Of a stretch of DNA of 64,000 nucleotides, positions 11,340-17,641 are shown in pieces. This stretch comes from Rathayibacter rathayi (GTDB lineage: Bacteria > Actinomycetota > Actinomycetes > Actinomycetales > Microbacteriaceae): assembly GCF_004011095.1 (NCBI RefSeq), contig NZ_CP028129.1:1116001-1180000 (forward strand). Direction: 5' to 3'. The position numbers were made by a program, and so were the translations under genes. Below the pieces are notes generated by a model. That model searched no databases, was not told where the DNA came from, and saw nothing but the letters and a program-made list of their open reading frames with translations. Within the stretch, counting starts at the first letter, position 1; the number at the start of each line of letters is the position of its first letter.

Positions 11340-11827
11340 TGACATTCGAGGTCGGCGAGACCCTGGTCTACCCGCACCACGGAGCGGTGACGATCACCGG
11401 GCTCGAGAAGCGCTCGGTCAAGGGCGTCGAGAAGACGTTCATGACGATGAACGTGCACACCAGCGAGCTCACCATCACCCTCCCCGTCGAGAACGCCGAG
11501 CTCGTGGGCGTGCGCGAGATCATCGACGACGCCGGCGTCCAGGCCGTGTATGACGTCCTGCGCAGCGATGTCGCGGAGGAGGCCAGCAACTGGTCGCGCC
11601 GCTTCAAGGCCAACCAGGAGAAGATGGCCAGCGGCAGCGTCTACCGCGTTAGCGAGGTCGTCCGCGACCTGTGGCGTCGCGAGCAGGCGGGCGGCGTCTC
11701 CGCCGGCGAGAAGCGGATGCTGCTCAAGGCCCGTCAGATCCTCGTCTCGGAGCTCTCGCTCGCCCTGAAGGGCACCGATGAGGAGGCCTCCGCCAAGCTC
11801 GACGAGGTCCTCGCCTCGGCGATCTGA
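11336..11827 (+). CDS. carD: CarD-type RNA polymerase-binding regulator
   Basis: CarD binds the RNA-polymerase beta subunit and stabilises open promoter complexes; in mycobacteria it is essential and controls rRNA synthesis and stress responses. The protein has 163 aa (162 from the second ATG, 11339). The N-terminal polymerase-interacting module starts FEVGETLVYPHHGAVTI and the C-terminal helical DNA-binding part includes RDLWRREQAGGVS.GEKRML. The start overlaps the TetR stop by 4 nt. In many actinobacteria carD stands alone or with ispDF; coupling to a TetR gene is less familiar to me. Confidence 0.93.
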   Translation: MMTFEVGETLVYPHHGAVTITGLEKRSVKGVEKTFMTMNVHTSELTITLPVENAELVGVREIIDDAGVQAVYDVLRSDVAEEASNWSRRFKANQEKMASGSVYRVSEVVRDLWRREQAGGVSAGEKRMLLKARQILVSELSLALKGTDEEASAKLDEVLASAI

Positions 11828-11835
11828 TTCCCTGT

Positions 11836-11871
11836 CGCGGCGGGTCGGCTCACATGAGCCGGCACGCCGCG
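11836..11871. terminator. Nested hairpin between carD and the adenylate-kinase gene
   Basis: The outer stem is CGCGGCG/CGCCGCG (11836-11842 with 11865-11871) and the inner stem CGGCTC/GAGCCG around an ACAT loop. It sits between convergent genes and overlaps the last codons of the minus-strand gene, so it can serve both. Confidence 0.7.
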
Positions 11872-12416
11872 AGGATGCTTTCCGCCACCTCGTGCTGCGC
11901 GGCTGAGCCGTCGATGCGCACCAGCAGGCCGCGCTCCTCGTAGACCGTGGCCAGGGGAGCGGTCTCGCGCTCGTAGACCTCGATCCGGTTCCGCACCACC
12001 TCGGGGTCGTCGTCCGCCCGTCCCTGCTCCTGCGCCCGTGCGTGCAGTCGCGCGAGGACCACATCGACGTCGGCTGTGAGCAGGACGACGCACCAGAGCG
12101 GTGTCCCGCGCTCCTCGAGTAACTCGGTGAGAGCGTCGACCTGCGTGAGAGTACGCGGATAGCCGTCGAGGATGAAGCCGTCGCGGGCGTCGTCCTCGTC
12201 GATCCGTTCGGCGACGAGCGCGTTCGTGAGCTGGTCCGGCACGTACTCGCCCGCCTCGACGAGCGCCTTCAGCCGTCGGCCGAGTTCGGTGCCGCCGGCG
12301 ACCTGGGCGCGGAACAGCTCGCCGGTGGAGATCGCCGGCACCGCCAGTGTGCGCGAGAGCGCGACCGCCTGGGTGCCCTTGCCCACTCCCGGCGGGCCCA
12401 TCATGATGACGCGCAT
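11850..12416 (-). CDS. adk: Adenylate kinase, short form (probable second copy)
   Basis: Phosphotransfer ATP + AMP to 2 ADP. At 188 aa it has the P-loop GPPGVGKGT (residues 7-15), the NMP-binding region STGELFRAQ and DGYPRT in place of the usual DGFPRT. The LID between ARLHARAQEQ and EVYERETAPL is only a short loop, so this is the short-LID type without zinc cysteines. A RBS (GGAGGACGAG) precedes ATG 12416, and a TAGCAT -10 box is at 12445-12450 (complement). In this family the main adk usually sits in the ribosomal-protein operon after secY, so I infer a paralogue; another small nucleoside monophosphate kinase is possible. Confidence 0.82.
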   Translation of the reverse strand: MRVIMMGPPGVGKGTQAVALSRTLAVPAISTGELFRAQVAGGTELGRRLKALVEAGEYVPDQLTNALVAERIDEDDARDGFILDGYPRTLTQVDALTELLEERGTPLWCVVLLTADVDVVLARLHARAQEQGRADDDPEVVRNRIEVYERETAPLATVYEERGLLVRIDGSAAQHEVAESILAACRLM

Positions 12417-12538
12417 CGCTCGTCCTCCTCGGTGTCGTCAGGCGATGCTAGCGGTGCGCGGCGGCGACGCCGGTGCGGAGGGCGAGAGTCCGCTGCCGGT
12501 GCCGCCCGTAGCCTGGCGGGACGCAACGAGGAGGAGCG

Positions 12539-13063
12539 ATGCCCGCACCACCTGGGGCCGAGCAGGCCGTCGCCGCCCTGACCGCGCTGCTCGGGGAGGT
12601 GTGCGCCGAACTCGAGGCGCGCGGCGTCGCCGATCAGGCCCTCGCACAGCTGCGCGCCCCGCGGGCGATCCTCGGCTTTCGACGCAAGCCCGTCATGGCT
12701 CCGGTCACTCGGGCCTGGCGACTGGGCGTGCTCCTTCTCGGGCGCCAGGGCGAGCTGTTCGCTACGGGATCGGTCACGCGGGCCGTTGCTCCGCTGCATG
12801 CCAACAACCAATCGGAGTCGCAGGAGGCCCGGCGCGACATCCGCCGCGCCGCCTTCGACGGCCCGTTCCCGGAGGGCGAGATCGTCAACTATGGCTGGCG
12901 ACCCCTCGCGCTCGACGCCGGCGCCCTCGTCGCGGGACAGGAGCCGCTGGTCGTACGCGGCTCCGAGGTACTGGTGCGCTGGGCGCCGGGCCTTGGCGAT
13001 CAGGGTCTGATGCCGATACGCCGCTACCTCGCCGACCGACTGGACTTGCTCGAAGCCGACTAG
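12539..13063 (+). CDS. Conserved-looking hypothetical protein
   Basis: A 174-aa soluble protein I do not recognise. The ATG has a good RBS (GAGGAG at 12531-12536) and a TAGCCT -10 box about 25 nt upstream, and codon use matches the surrounding genes, so it looks expressed. There is no signal peptide or membrane segment. The C-terminal half has WRPLALDAGALVAG and a late VRWAPGLGDQGLMPIRRYLADRLDLL. It converges on the DarT-like gene with only 7 nt between stops; there is no sign that it is the matching antitoxin, as no macrodomain motif is visible. Confidence 0.65.
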   Translation: MPAPPGAEQAVAALTALLGEVCAELEARGVADQALAQLRAPRAILGFRRKPVMAPVTRAWRLGVLLLGRQGELFATGSVTRAVAPLHANNQSESQEARRDIRRAAFDGPFPEGEIVNYGWRPLALDAGALVAGQEPLVVRGSEVLVRWAPGLGDQGLMPIRRYLADRLDLLEAD

Positions 13064-13070
13064 CGCCGAA

Positions 13071-13856
13071 TCACTCCTCGGCAGCTACCGGATAAAACCA
13101 CGGCGGGTAGACGGCCACGCGGGGCGAGGCGTCGATCCTCTCGAAGAGCGCCTTGACGCGCTTGCGTGCGGCGACCGAGGCCACTCCGACTGTGGCGACG
13201 CCGTCGAGCGGGAAGCGCTCGGGCACGAGTGCCTCGGCGCTGCGCAGCGCCGGCTCATCGACCAGGAGGCGGGCGACAGTGCGCACCAGGGCGTCGCCCT
13301 CGGTGAAGCGGGTCAGCACATGGGAGGCGTCTCCGTCGCTGAGCACCGGAGCCGAGGCGAGTGAGCCCACCAGCACGACGTACTGCGAGGCAGTGGTCGC
13401 CTGGGCGCTGGGCGACCAGTGCGGAGCGACGCGCTCGCCGCGCAGGTCGGCCCAGAGCGCGGCGTCGGGCGAGAGGAAGAAGGGCACGAAGCCGGCGACG
13501 CTCACGCCGTCCTTCACCTGCACGGCACGGCGGTGCTCGCGGGTCGTCTCGGCGCTGACGTCGACCGCGGGGCGCTCGTCGAGCTGCTGGTCGGCCAGGA
13601 TCGCACCGGCAGCGACGATCGCCTCGAGATTGTCGAGGTGGGTGACGTGGTAGATCCGCTGCGCGGCTATGTCGACCTCGGGCAGGGGCTTCTCGCGCAC
13701 CGTGCCGCGAGCGGCGGCGCGGGCGGTGGCCGCCCGGGAGGTGCCCGGCACGCGCGCGGGGGCACGGGTGGCGCGGCCGACGGGCTCGGGGAGCTTGGCC
13801 GGGGAGCAGACGTCGCAGAGCGCGATGTCGAGGCCGTGGATGCATTCGGTGGGCAC
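13071..13856 (-). CDS. DUF4433/DarT-like ADP-ribosyltransferase with N-terminal zinc-knuckle motif
   Basis: A 261-aa protein. Residues 68-210 resemble DarT, the enzyme that ADP-ribosylates thymidine in single-stranded DNA: IYHVTHLDNLEAIVAAG (68-84), an arginine-rich strand (REHRRAV, ~107-112), VPFFLSP (124-130) and the likely catalytic glutamate E208 in SAEALVPERF. A short separate N-terminal module has Cys5, His7, Cys14 and Cys17 (ECIHGLDIALCDVC), a probable zinc site, joined by a basic Ala/Arg/Pro linker (about 20-58). GTG 13856 has AAGGA 8 nt upstream. No DarG macrodomain antitoxin is adjacent, so this is either an orphan toxin, a housekeeping enzyme, or paired in trans. Fold assignment is fairly sure, activity is inference. 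Confidence 0.72.
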   Translation of the reverse strand: MPTECIHGLDIALCDVCSPAKLPEPVGRATRAPARVPGTSRAATARAAARGTVREKPLPEVDIAAQRIYHVTHLDNLEAIVAAGAILADQQLDERPAVDVSAETTREHRRAVQVKDGVSVAGFVPFFLSPDAALWADLRGERVAPHWSPSAQATTASQYVVLVGSLASAPVLSDGDASHVLTRFTEGDALVRTVARLLVDEPALRSAEALVPERFPLDGVATVGVASVAARKRVKALFERIDASPRVAVYPPWFYPVAAEE

Positions 13857-14010
13857 TCTTGATTCCTTCTGCGCGCGGTCTCGGGATTCCGGCGCAAGGA
13901 CGACGTTACGCGACCGGGGCGTCCGTGCGTCCCAGCGGCGGCGATCAGCAGCGTAGCGGTGCCCGCCCGGGCATCCTCTGGGAGGCGGTGGACTGCTGCT
14001 TGGCGCCGCG

Positions 14011-14016
14011 TAGCGT
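14011..14016 (+). promoter_or_regulatory. -10 box, leaderless DUF427 gene
   Basis: TAGCGT ends 7 nt before ATG 14024, placing the transcription start at or next to the start codon. Confidence 0.55.
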
Positions 14017-14023
14017 GAGCGGG

Positions 14024-14515
14024 ATGCAGCGTGTGCCGCCCGCCGAGGGCCAGGAATCCGTCTGGGACTACCCGCGACCGCCCAGGGTCGAGACCACCTC
14101 GGAGCACGTCGTCGTCACGCTGGGCGGCGTCGTGGTCGCCGAGACTACCGACGCACTCCGCGTTCTCGAGACGAGCCACCCGCCCGTCTACTACCTCCCC
14201 GTGTCCTCGTTCGCGCCCGGAGCGCTCGAGCCGGCGCCCGGTCGCAGCATCTGCGAGTTCAAGGGCGCAGCCTCCTACCTCACCGTCAGGGGCGGGGGAG
14301 GAGCGATCGCTGCGGCAGCGGGCTGGACCTACCCCGAGCCAATGCCCGGGTTCGAGGCGCTTGTCGACCCGGTTGCCCTGTACCCCGGCCGGATGGACTC
14401 GTGCACCGTCGCCGGCGAGACGGTCCAGCCGCAGCCGGGCGACTTCTACGGCGGGTGGATCACCTCGCGCGTGGTGGGCCCGTTCAAGGGTGCGCCGGGC
14501 ACGATGTTCTGGTGA
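14024..14515 (+). CDS. DUF427 domain protein
   Basis: A 163-aa protein of the DUF427 (beta-tent) family. Typical segments are VWDYPRPPRVE near the N-terminus, the repeated VVVAETTDALRVLETSHPPVYYLP, and CEFKGAASYLTV in the second half. The biochemical role of the family is not established. ATG 14024 is set by the -10 box 7 nt upstream. A hairpin follows the stop. Confidence 0.85.
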   Translation: MQRVPPAEGQESVWDYPRPPRVETTSEHVVVTLGGVVVAETTDALRVLETSHPPVYYLPVSSFAPGALEPAPGRSICEFKGAASYLTVRGGGGAIAAAAGWTYPEPMPGFEALVDPVALYPGRMDSCTVAGETVQPQPGDFYGGWITSRVVGPFKGAPGTMFW

Positions 14516-14521
14516 CCGGCG

Positions 14522-14542
14522 CTCGGGAGCGCCGCTCCCGGG
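14522..14542 (+). terminator. Hairpin after the DUF427 gene
   Basis: A 9-bp stem (CTCGGGAGC with GCTCCCGGG, one T-G pair) and a 3-nt loop start 7 nt after the stop. Confidence 0.6.
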
Positions 14543-14616
14543 ACGCGGGCGGGACGTCGGCGGCGCGCGACATCGGCAGCGGCCAGGCCTCTCGGACTCC
14601 TCGACCGCCATCGCCT

Positions 14617-15255
14617 CTACAGGAGAGTCGCGCGAGCCGCCTCGATCCCCGAGACAGCCAGTGTCCACTCCGGCCGCGCGACGGTCTCGGAGGTGACGCG
14701 CAAGCGCACCTCCTCCACGGCCGCACCGTCGGCGCCCACGATCCGGTGCGTCCCGTTCGGTCGGTAGCCCAATGCCTCCGACACGCGGATCGAGCGCGTA
14801 TTCCAGGCGAGAGCCGCGCTCTCGGCGACCTCGGCTCCGAGGTGGTCGAAGGCCAGGAGCAGGACGGCGGCGCGCATCTCCCGGCCGAGACCTCGGCCCT
14901 GCGCCGAGCGAGTGAGCCACGAGCCCGAGGTGAGCGTGCGGGTGGCGGCGAACGACTCGGCCACCACGTCCTGGCAGCCGATCACGCAGCCGTCCTCGAT
15001 CACCGCGAACGCAACGCGCCACGACTCCCGAGTCGTCTGTGCCCGCTGCGACCAGTGGAAGCGGGCGAGCTCCGCGGGCAGGCGCTCGGCAGGAGCCTGC
15101 GCCCACGGGGAGGGAAACGGCGAACGGCCGCTCTCGTGCACGCCGGCGAGGGCCGCCTCGGCCAGGCCGCTGAGATCGGCGTCGCGCACGGGGTGGAGCT
15201 GGAGCCGCGGCGTCCGCAGCTCCAGCGAGAACAGCGGCCACGGGTCGATGCTCAT
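14617..15255 (-). CDS. GNAT-family N-acetyltransferase
   Basis: A 212-aa acetyl-CoA-dependent acyltransferase of the RimJ/RimL type (opening LRTPRLQLHPVRDADLSGL). The acetyl-CoA loop is GRGLGREMRAAVL (Q/R-x-x-G-x-G/A) and the following NTRSIRVSEALGYRPNG is the usual motif B. ATG 15255 is preceded by TACCGT ending 6 nt upstream, predicting a leaderless mRNA; an open frame continuing further upstream runs through tRNA-Leu and is not protein. Substrate unknown. Confidence 0.87.
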   Translation of the reverse strand: MSIDPWPLFSLELRTPRLQLHPVRDADLSGLAEAALAGVHESGRSPFPSPWAQAPAERLPAELARFHWSQRAQTTRESWRVAFAVIEDGCVIGCQDVVAESFAATRTLTSGSWLTRSAQGRGLGREMRAAVLLLAFDHLGAEVAESAALAWNTRSIRVSEALGYRPNGTHRIVGADGAAVEEVRLRVTSETVARPEWTLAVSGIEAARATLL

Positions 15256-15261
15256 CCCACG

Positions 15262-15267
15262 ACGGTA
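15262..15267 (-). promoter_or_regulatory. -10 box, leaderless GNAT gene
   Basis: TACCGT on the minus strand ends 6 nt before ATG 15255. Confidence 0.55.
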
Positions 15268-15301
15268 GCGAGCGGAGGCACGCGGCGTGCACGACGGCGT
15301 G

Positions 15302-15384
15302 TACCGGTGGTGGGACTCGAACCCACACGCCCTCTCGGGCAGAGCATTTTGAGTGCCCCGCGTCTGCCATTCCGCCACACCGGC
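15302..15384 (-). tRNA. tRNA-Leu (anticodon CAA)
   Basis: An 83-nt class II tRNA. Acceptor GCCGGTG pairs with CACCGGT, the D-stem is GCG/CGC, the anticodon stem is GGGCA/TGCTC around the loop CTCAAAA, giving anticodon CAA for UUG codons. A long variable arm (CTGCCCGAGAGGGCG region) and the T-arm GTGGGTTCGAGTCCCAC follow. The CCA end is not encoded. Confidence 0.95.
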
Positions 15385-15410
15385 TCATCACCAGCTCGTC
15401 GAGAATACCG

Positions 15411-15416
15411 TAGGCT
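15411..15416 (+). promoter_or_regulatory. -10 box, leaderless ANTAR regulator gene
   Basis: TAGGCT ends 7 nt before GTG 15424; it lies 27 nt outside the 5' end of the divergent tRNA-Leu. Confidence 0.55.
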
Positions 15417-15423
15417 CATCGGC

Positions 15424-16032
15424 GTGACTGACCAGGAACCCTCGTCGACCGCGCCCCGTCGGGTCGTCGTCGCCGAAGACGAATCCCTCATCCGCCTCGA
15501 CATCGTGGAGATCCTCCGCGACAACGGCTTCGAGGTGGTCGGTGAGGCAGGAGACGGCGAGACCGCTGTGGCTCTCGCCACCGAGCTGCGCCCCGATCTC
15601 GTCATCATGGACGTCAAGATGCCCCAGCTCGACGGTATCTCGGCGGCCGAGCGCCTGTCGAAGGCCCACATCGCGCCGGTCGTCCTGCTCACGGCCTTCA
15701 GCCAGAAGGAACTCGTGGAGCGCGCGAGCGAGGCCGGAGCGCTCGCCTACGTGGTGAAGCCGTTCACTCCGAACGACCTGCTGCCCGCGATCGAGATCGC
15801 TCTCTCGCGTTACGCCCAGATCCTCACCCTCGAGGCCGAGGTCGCCGACATGGTCGAGCGTTTCGAGACGCGCAAGCTCGTCGACCGCGCCAAGGGCCTG
15901 CTGAACGAGAAGATGGGCCTGACCGAGCCCGAGGCGTTCCGCTGGATCCAGAAGGCATCAATGGACCGCCGCCTCACCATGCACGACGTCGCCCAGGCGA
16001 TCATCGAGCAGCTGAGCGTCAAGAAGGCGTAG
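15424..16032 (+). CDS. ANTAR-domain response regulator (PdtaR-like)
   Basis: A 202-aa two-component response regulator that acts on RNA rather than DNA. The receiver domain (13-125) has the acidic pocket EDE (18-20), phosphoacceptor Asp63 in IMDVKMPQLDG and Lys112 in VVKPF. The ANTAR domain (about 137-198: RAKGLLNEKMGLTEPEAFRW) binds paired hexaloop RNA hairpins to prevent termination. Length and layout match M. tuberculosis PdtaR (Rv1626). No histidine kinase is nearby, as is normal for this family. GTG 15424 is set by the -10 box. Confidence 0.92.
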   Translation: MTDQEPSSTAPRRVVVAEDESLIRLDIVEILRDNGFEVVGEAGDGETAVALATELRPDLVIMDVKMPQLDGISAAERLSKAHIAPVVLLTAFSQKELVERASEAGALAYVVKPFTPNDLLPAIEIALSRYAQILTLEAEVADMVERFETRKLVDRAKGLLNEKMGLTEPEAFRWIQKASMDRRLTMHDVAQAIIEQLSVKKA

Positions 16033-16041
16033 CTCTCGGGC

Positions 16042-16713
16042 TCAGGGCCACAGGCGGGTGCGCTCCCATCGGGAGCCGCCCGCCTCCGTCGTTCCCGGGT
16101 GGTACTCGAGGCGGGTGTGGTTTTGCTCGGGGGCGGTCGAGCCCTGCCAGAACTCGATTCGCTCGGGAAGAACTCGATAGACGGCCCAGTCGCGCTCGAG
16201 CGTGGCGGGGGAGCAGCTCACGGCGACGCTGGTCTGCAGCGTGACCAGGCCGAAGTCGTCAGCGCTGCGCATCGGCTTGCTCTGGCGTCCGACGAGGAGC
16301 GCCGTTCGCGCAGCGTCGGAGCGGCGGCGGAAGTCGTCGGCCGACTCCTGCGCACTGGCGCGCTCGACGCGGCCCTCCACGCGGACCTGCCGGCCCTGCA
16401 CCGGCCAGAAGAAGGTCAGCGCGGCGTGCGGGTTCTCCGCCAGGTCGCGCCCCTTTGGGCTGGACGCATGTGTCGAGAAGGCCCAACCAGCCTCGTCGAT
16501 CTCGCGCAGCACCAACACGCGCGCCGAGACGGTGCCGTCGGCGGCGGCTGTGGACACCGTGGCGCCGTGGGGGAGGCGCTGCCCCGCGTCCTTCGCCTCC
16601 TCGAGCCACTGCCCGAAAAGCTCGATCGGATCGGCCGGGGCCGCCTCCGCATCGAACGAGGGCAGCTCGGAGGGCATGGACGGAAGGCTTATGAGGAGTT
16701 GGCGAAGGCTCAT
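16042..16713 (-). CDS. Pyridoxamine 5'-phosphate oxidase-like flavoprotein
   Basis: A 223-aa FMN protein of the PdxH family, which oxidises pyridoxamine/pyridoxine phosphate to pyridoxal phosphate. Segments typical of the family are SARVLVLREIDEAGWAF, ASSPKGRDLAENPHAALTFFW and the C-terminal WERTRLWP (PdxH usually ends RL.P). The middle (about 125-165) is less standard than in true PdxH, so it may act on another pyridoxine-like substrate. ATG 16713 is the first plausible start; a second ATG lies 12 codons in. Confidence 0.8.
   Translation of the reverse strand: MSLRQLLISLPSMPSELPSFDAEAAPADPIELFGQWLEEAKDAGQRLPHGATVSTAAADGTVSARVLVLREIDEAGWAFSTHASSPKGRDLAENPHAALTFFWPVQGRQVRVEGRVERASAQESADDFRRRSDAARTALLVGRQSKPMRSADDFGLVTLQTSVAVSCSPATLERDWAVYRVLPERIEFWQGSTAPEQNHTRLEYHPGTTEAGGSRWERTRLWP
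16053..16084. terminator. Hairpin between convergent genes
   Basis: GGCGGG-TGC-GCTCCC-ATC-GGGAGC-CG-CCCGCC folds as a 12-bp interrupted stem, 20 nt past the ANTAR regulator stop and inside the 3' end of the minus-strand oxidase gene. Confidence 0.65.
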
Positions 16714-16764
16714 CCGCCCAGTGTCGCCCTTTGCGCGGGGACGGCCACAGTCGCGCGCTGTCGC

Positions 16765-16795
16765 TTGACAACGCCGCGCGTTCCGGTGCTACGGT
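16765..16795 (+). promoter_or_regulatory. Consensus-like sigma-A promoter
   Basis: A perfect -35 TTGACA (16765-16770) is followed after 19 nt by TACGGT (16790-16795). It points into the membrane-protein remnant, so the promoter may outlive its gene. Confidence 0.5.
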
Positions 16796-17093
16796 CTCCG
16801 CCCGGACGAGGGCGGGAGTCCTCCTCCTGCACAGCCGCTCTGGTGCTCCTCCTGCTCGTTGAATCTTCCCGGGCGGTGCGCGGCTTCACCGCGCCGAGCG
16901 TCGTGCTCATCGCCGGCCTGGTACTTCTGGCGTTTGTCCCGCGGGTGGTCCCGCCGTCGGACAGCGGAGGGCTGTCTGGCTGCGGCAGCGCCTGGCACCG
17001 CCCTCCGGCGCGCCGGCCGCCTCGCTGTTCACCGCGGGCGTCGTCGCCGTCCTCGGCGTACTTCTCACCCTCCGCTCCCGCGCTAGGGGCTGA
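16786..17093 (+). pseudogene. Frameshifted small membrane-protein gene remnant
   Basis: This 390-nt space between two minus-strand genes carries no intact frame. One frame reads a hydrophobic segment (APSVVLIAGLVLLAFVPRVV, about 16894-16953). After the GGAGGG run at 16965-16970 a different frame continues AVWLRQRLAPPSGAPAAS and LFTAGVVAVLGVLLTLRSRA up to a stop at 17091. Adding one G to that run joins the two halves into one protein with at least two membrane segments. A consensus-like promoter lies upstream. Family unknown; a sequencing error or chance hydrophobic frames cannot be excluded. Confidence 0.4.
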
Positions 17094-17103
17094 GTGTGCT
17101 GCG

Positions 17104-17550
17104 TCACCGGGCGCGGCGGATGATGTTGGTGATCCGGACGGTGGAAAGGCGGTGCCCCTCCTGATCGCGGACGACGATCTCGTGCGTGGCGAGGGTGGAG
17201 CCGAGGTGGAGCGCGTCGCAGGTGGCGATCACGAAGCCCGACCGGACGGAGCGGCTGTGGCTCGCGTTCAGCTCGATGCCCATCGCGAGCCGCCCCTCGC
17301 CCGCGTGCACGTTCGCCGCGATCGACCCCATCGACTCCGCCAGCACCACATGCGCGCCGCCGTGCAGGATGCCGACCGGCTGCCGGTTGCCCTCGACCGG
17401 CATCGAGGCGACCGAGTGCTGCGGCGTGAGCTCGTGCCAGAGGATCCCCATCCGCTCGGCGAGCTCGCCCATGCCGCGGCCGATCTCGGCGACCAGGTCG
17501 AGTCCGGGCGGGCGAATCCAGGCGGTCGTGCTGGGGGTCGGCTCGGTCAC
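17104..17550 (-). CDS. Hotdog-fold thioesterase (PaaI-like)
   Basis: A 148-aa acyl-CoA thioesterase of the PaaI/YbdB type. The catalytic helix region is GILHGGAHVVLAESMGSIAA, and the strand MGIELNASHSRSVRSGFV follows. GTG 17550 has GAGGAGCGAC just upstream. A thioesterase between the ANTAR regulator and polA is a frequent arrangement in Microbacteriaceae and relatives. Acyl substrate unknown. Confidence 0.88.
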   Translation of the reverse strand: MTEPTPSTTAWIRPPGLDLVAEIGRGMGELAERMGILWHELTPQHSVASMPVEGNRQPVGILHGGAHVVLAESMGSIAANVHAGEGRLAMGIELNASHSRSVRSGFVIATCDALHLGSTLATHEIVVRDQEGHRLSTVRITNIIRRAR

Positions 17551-17629
17551 GTCGCTCCTCGTGCTGGAGCCTCGGAGCGGCCCTGACCGGCGAGCGCGAG
17601 CGGGCCGATCCGGTGTCGGAGGCGCTGTG

Positions 17630-17635
17630 TAGTCT
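17630..17635 (+). promoter_or_regulatory. -10 box, leaderless polA
   Basis: TAGTCT ends 6 nt before GTG 17642. Confidence 0.55.
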
Positions 17636-17641
17636 GGCCGT

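Noticed and set aside
13071..13856. Complete DarTG toxin-antitoxin system
   Set aside because: Neither neighbour (12539-13063 or the DUF427 gene) shows a macrodomain; only a DarT-like protein is present.
15256..15378. N-terminal extension of the GNAT protein beginning MAEWQTRGTQ
   Set aside because: This is the well-known false translation of tRNA-Leu; the true start is ATG 15255.
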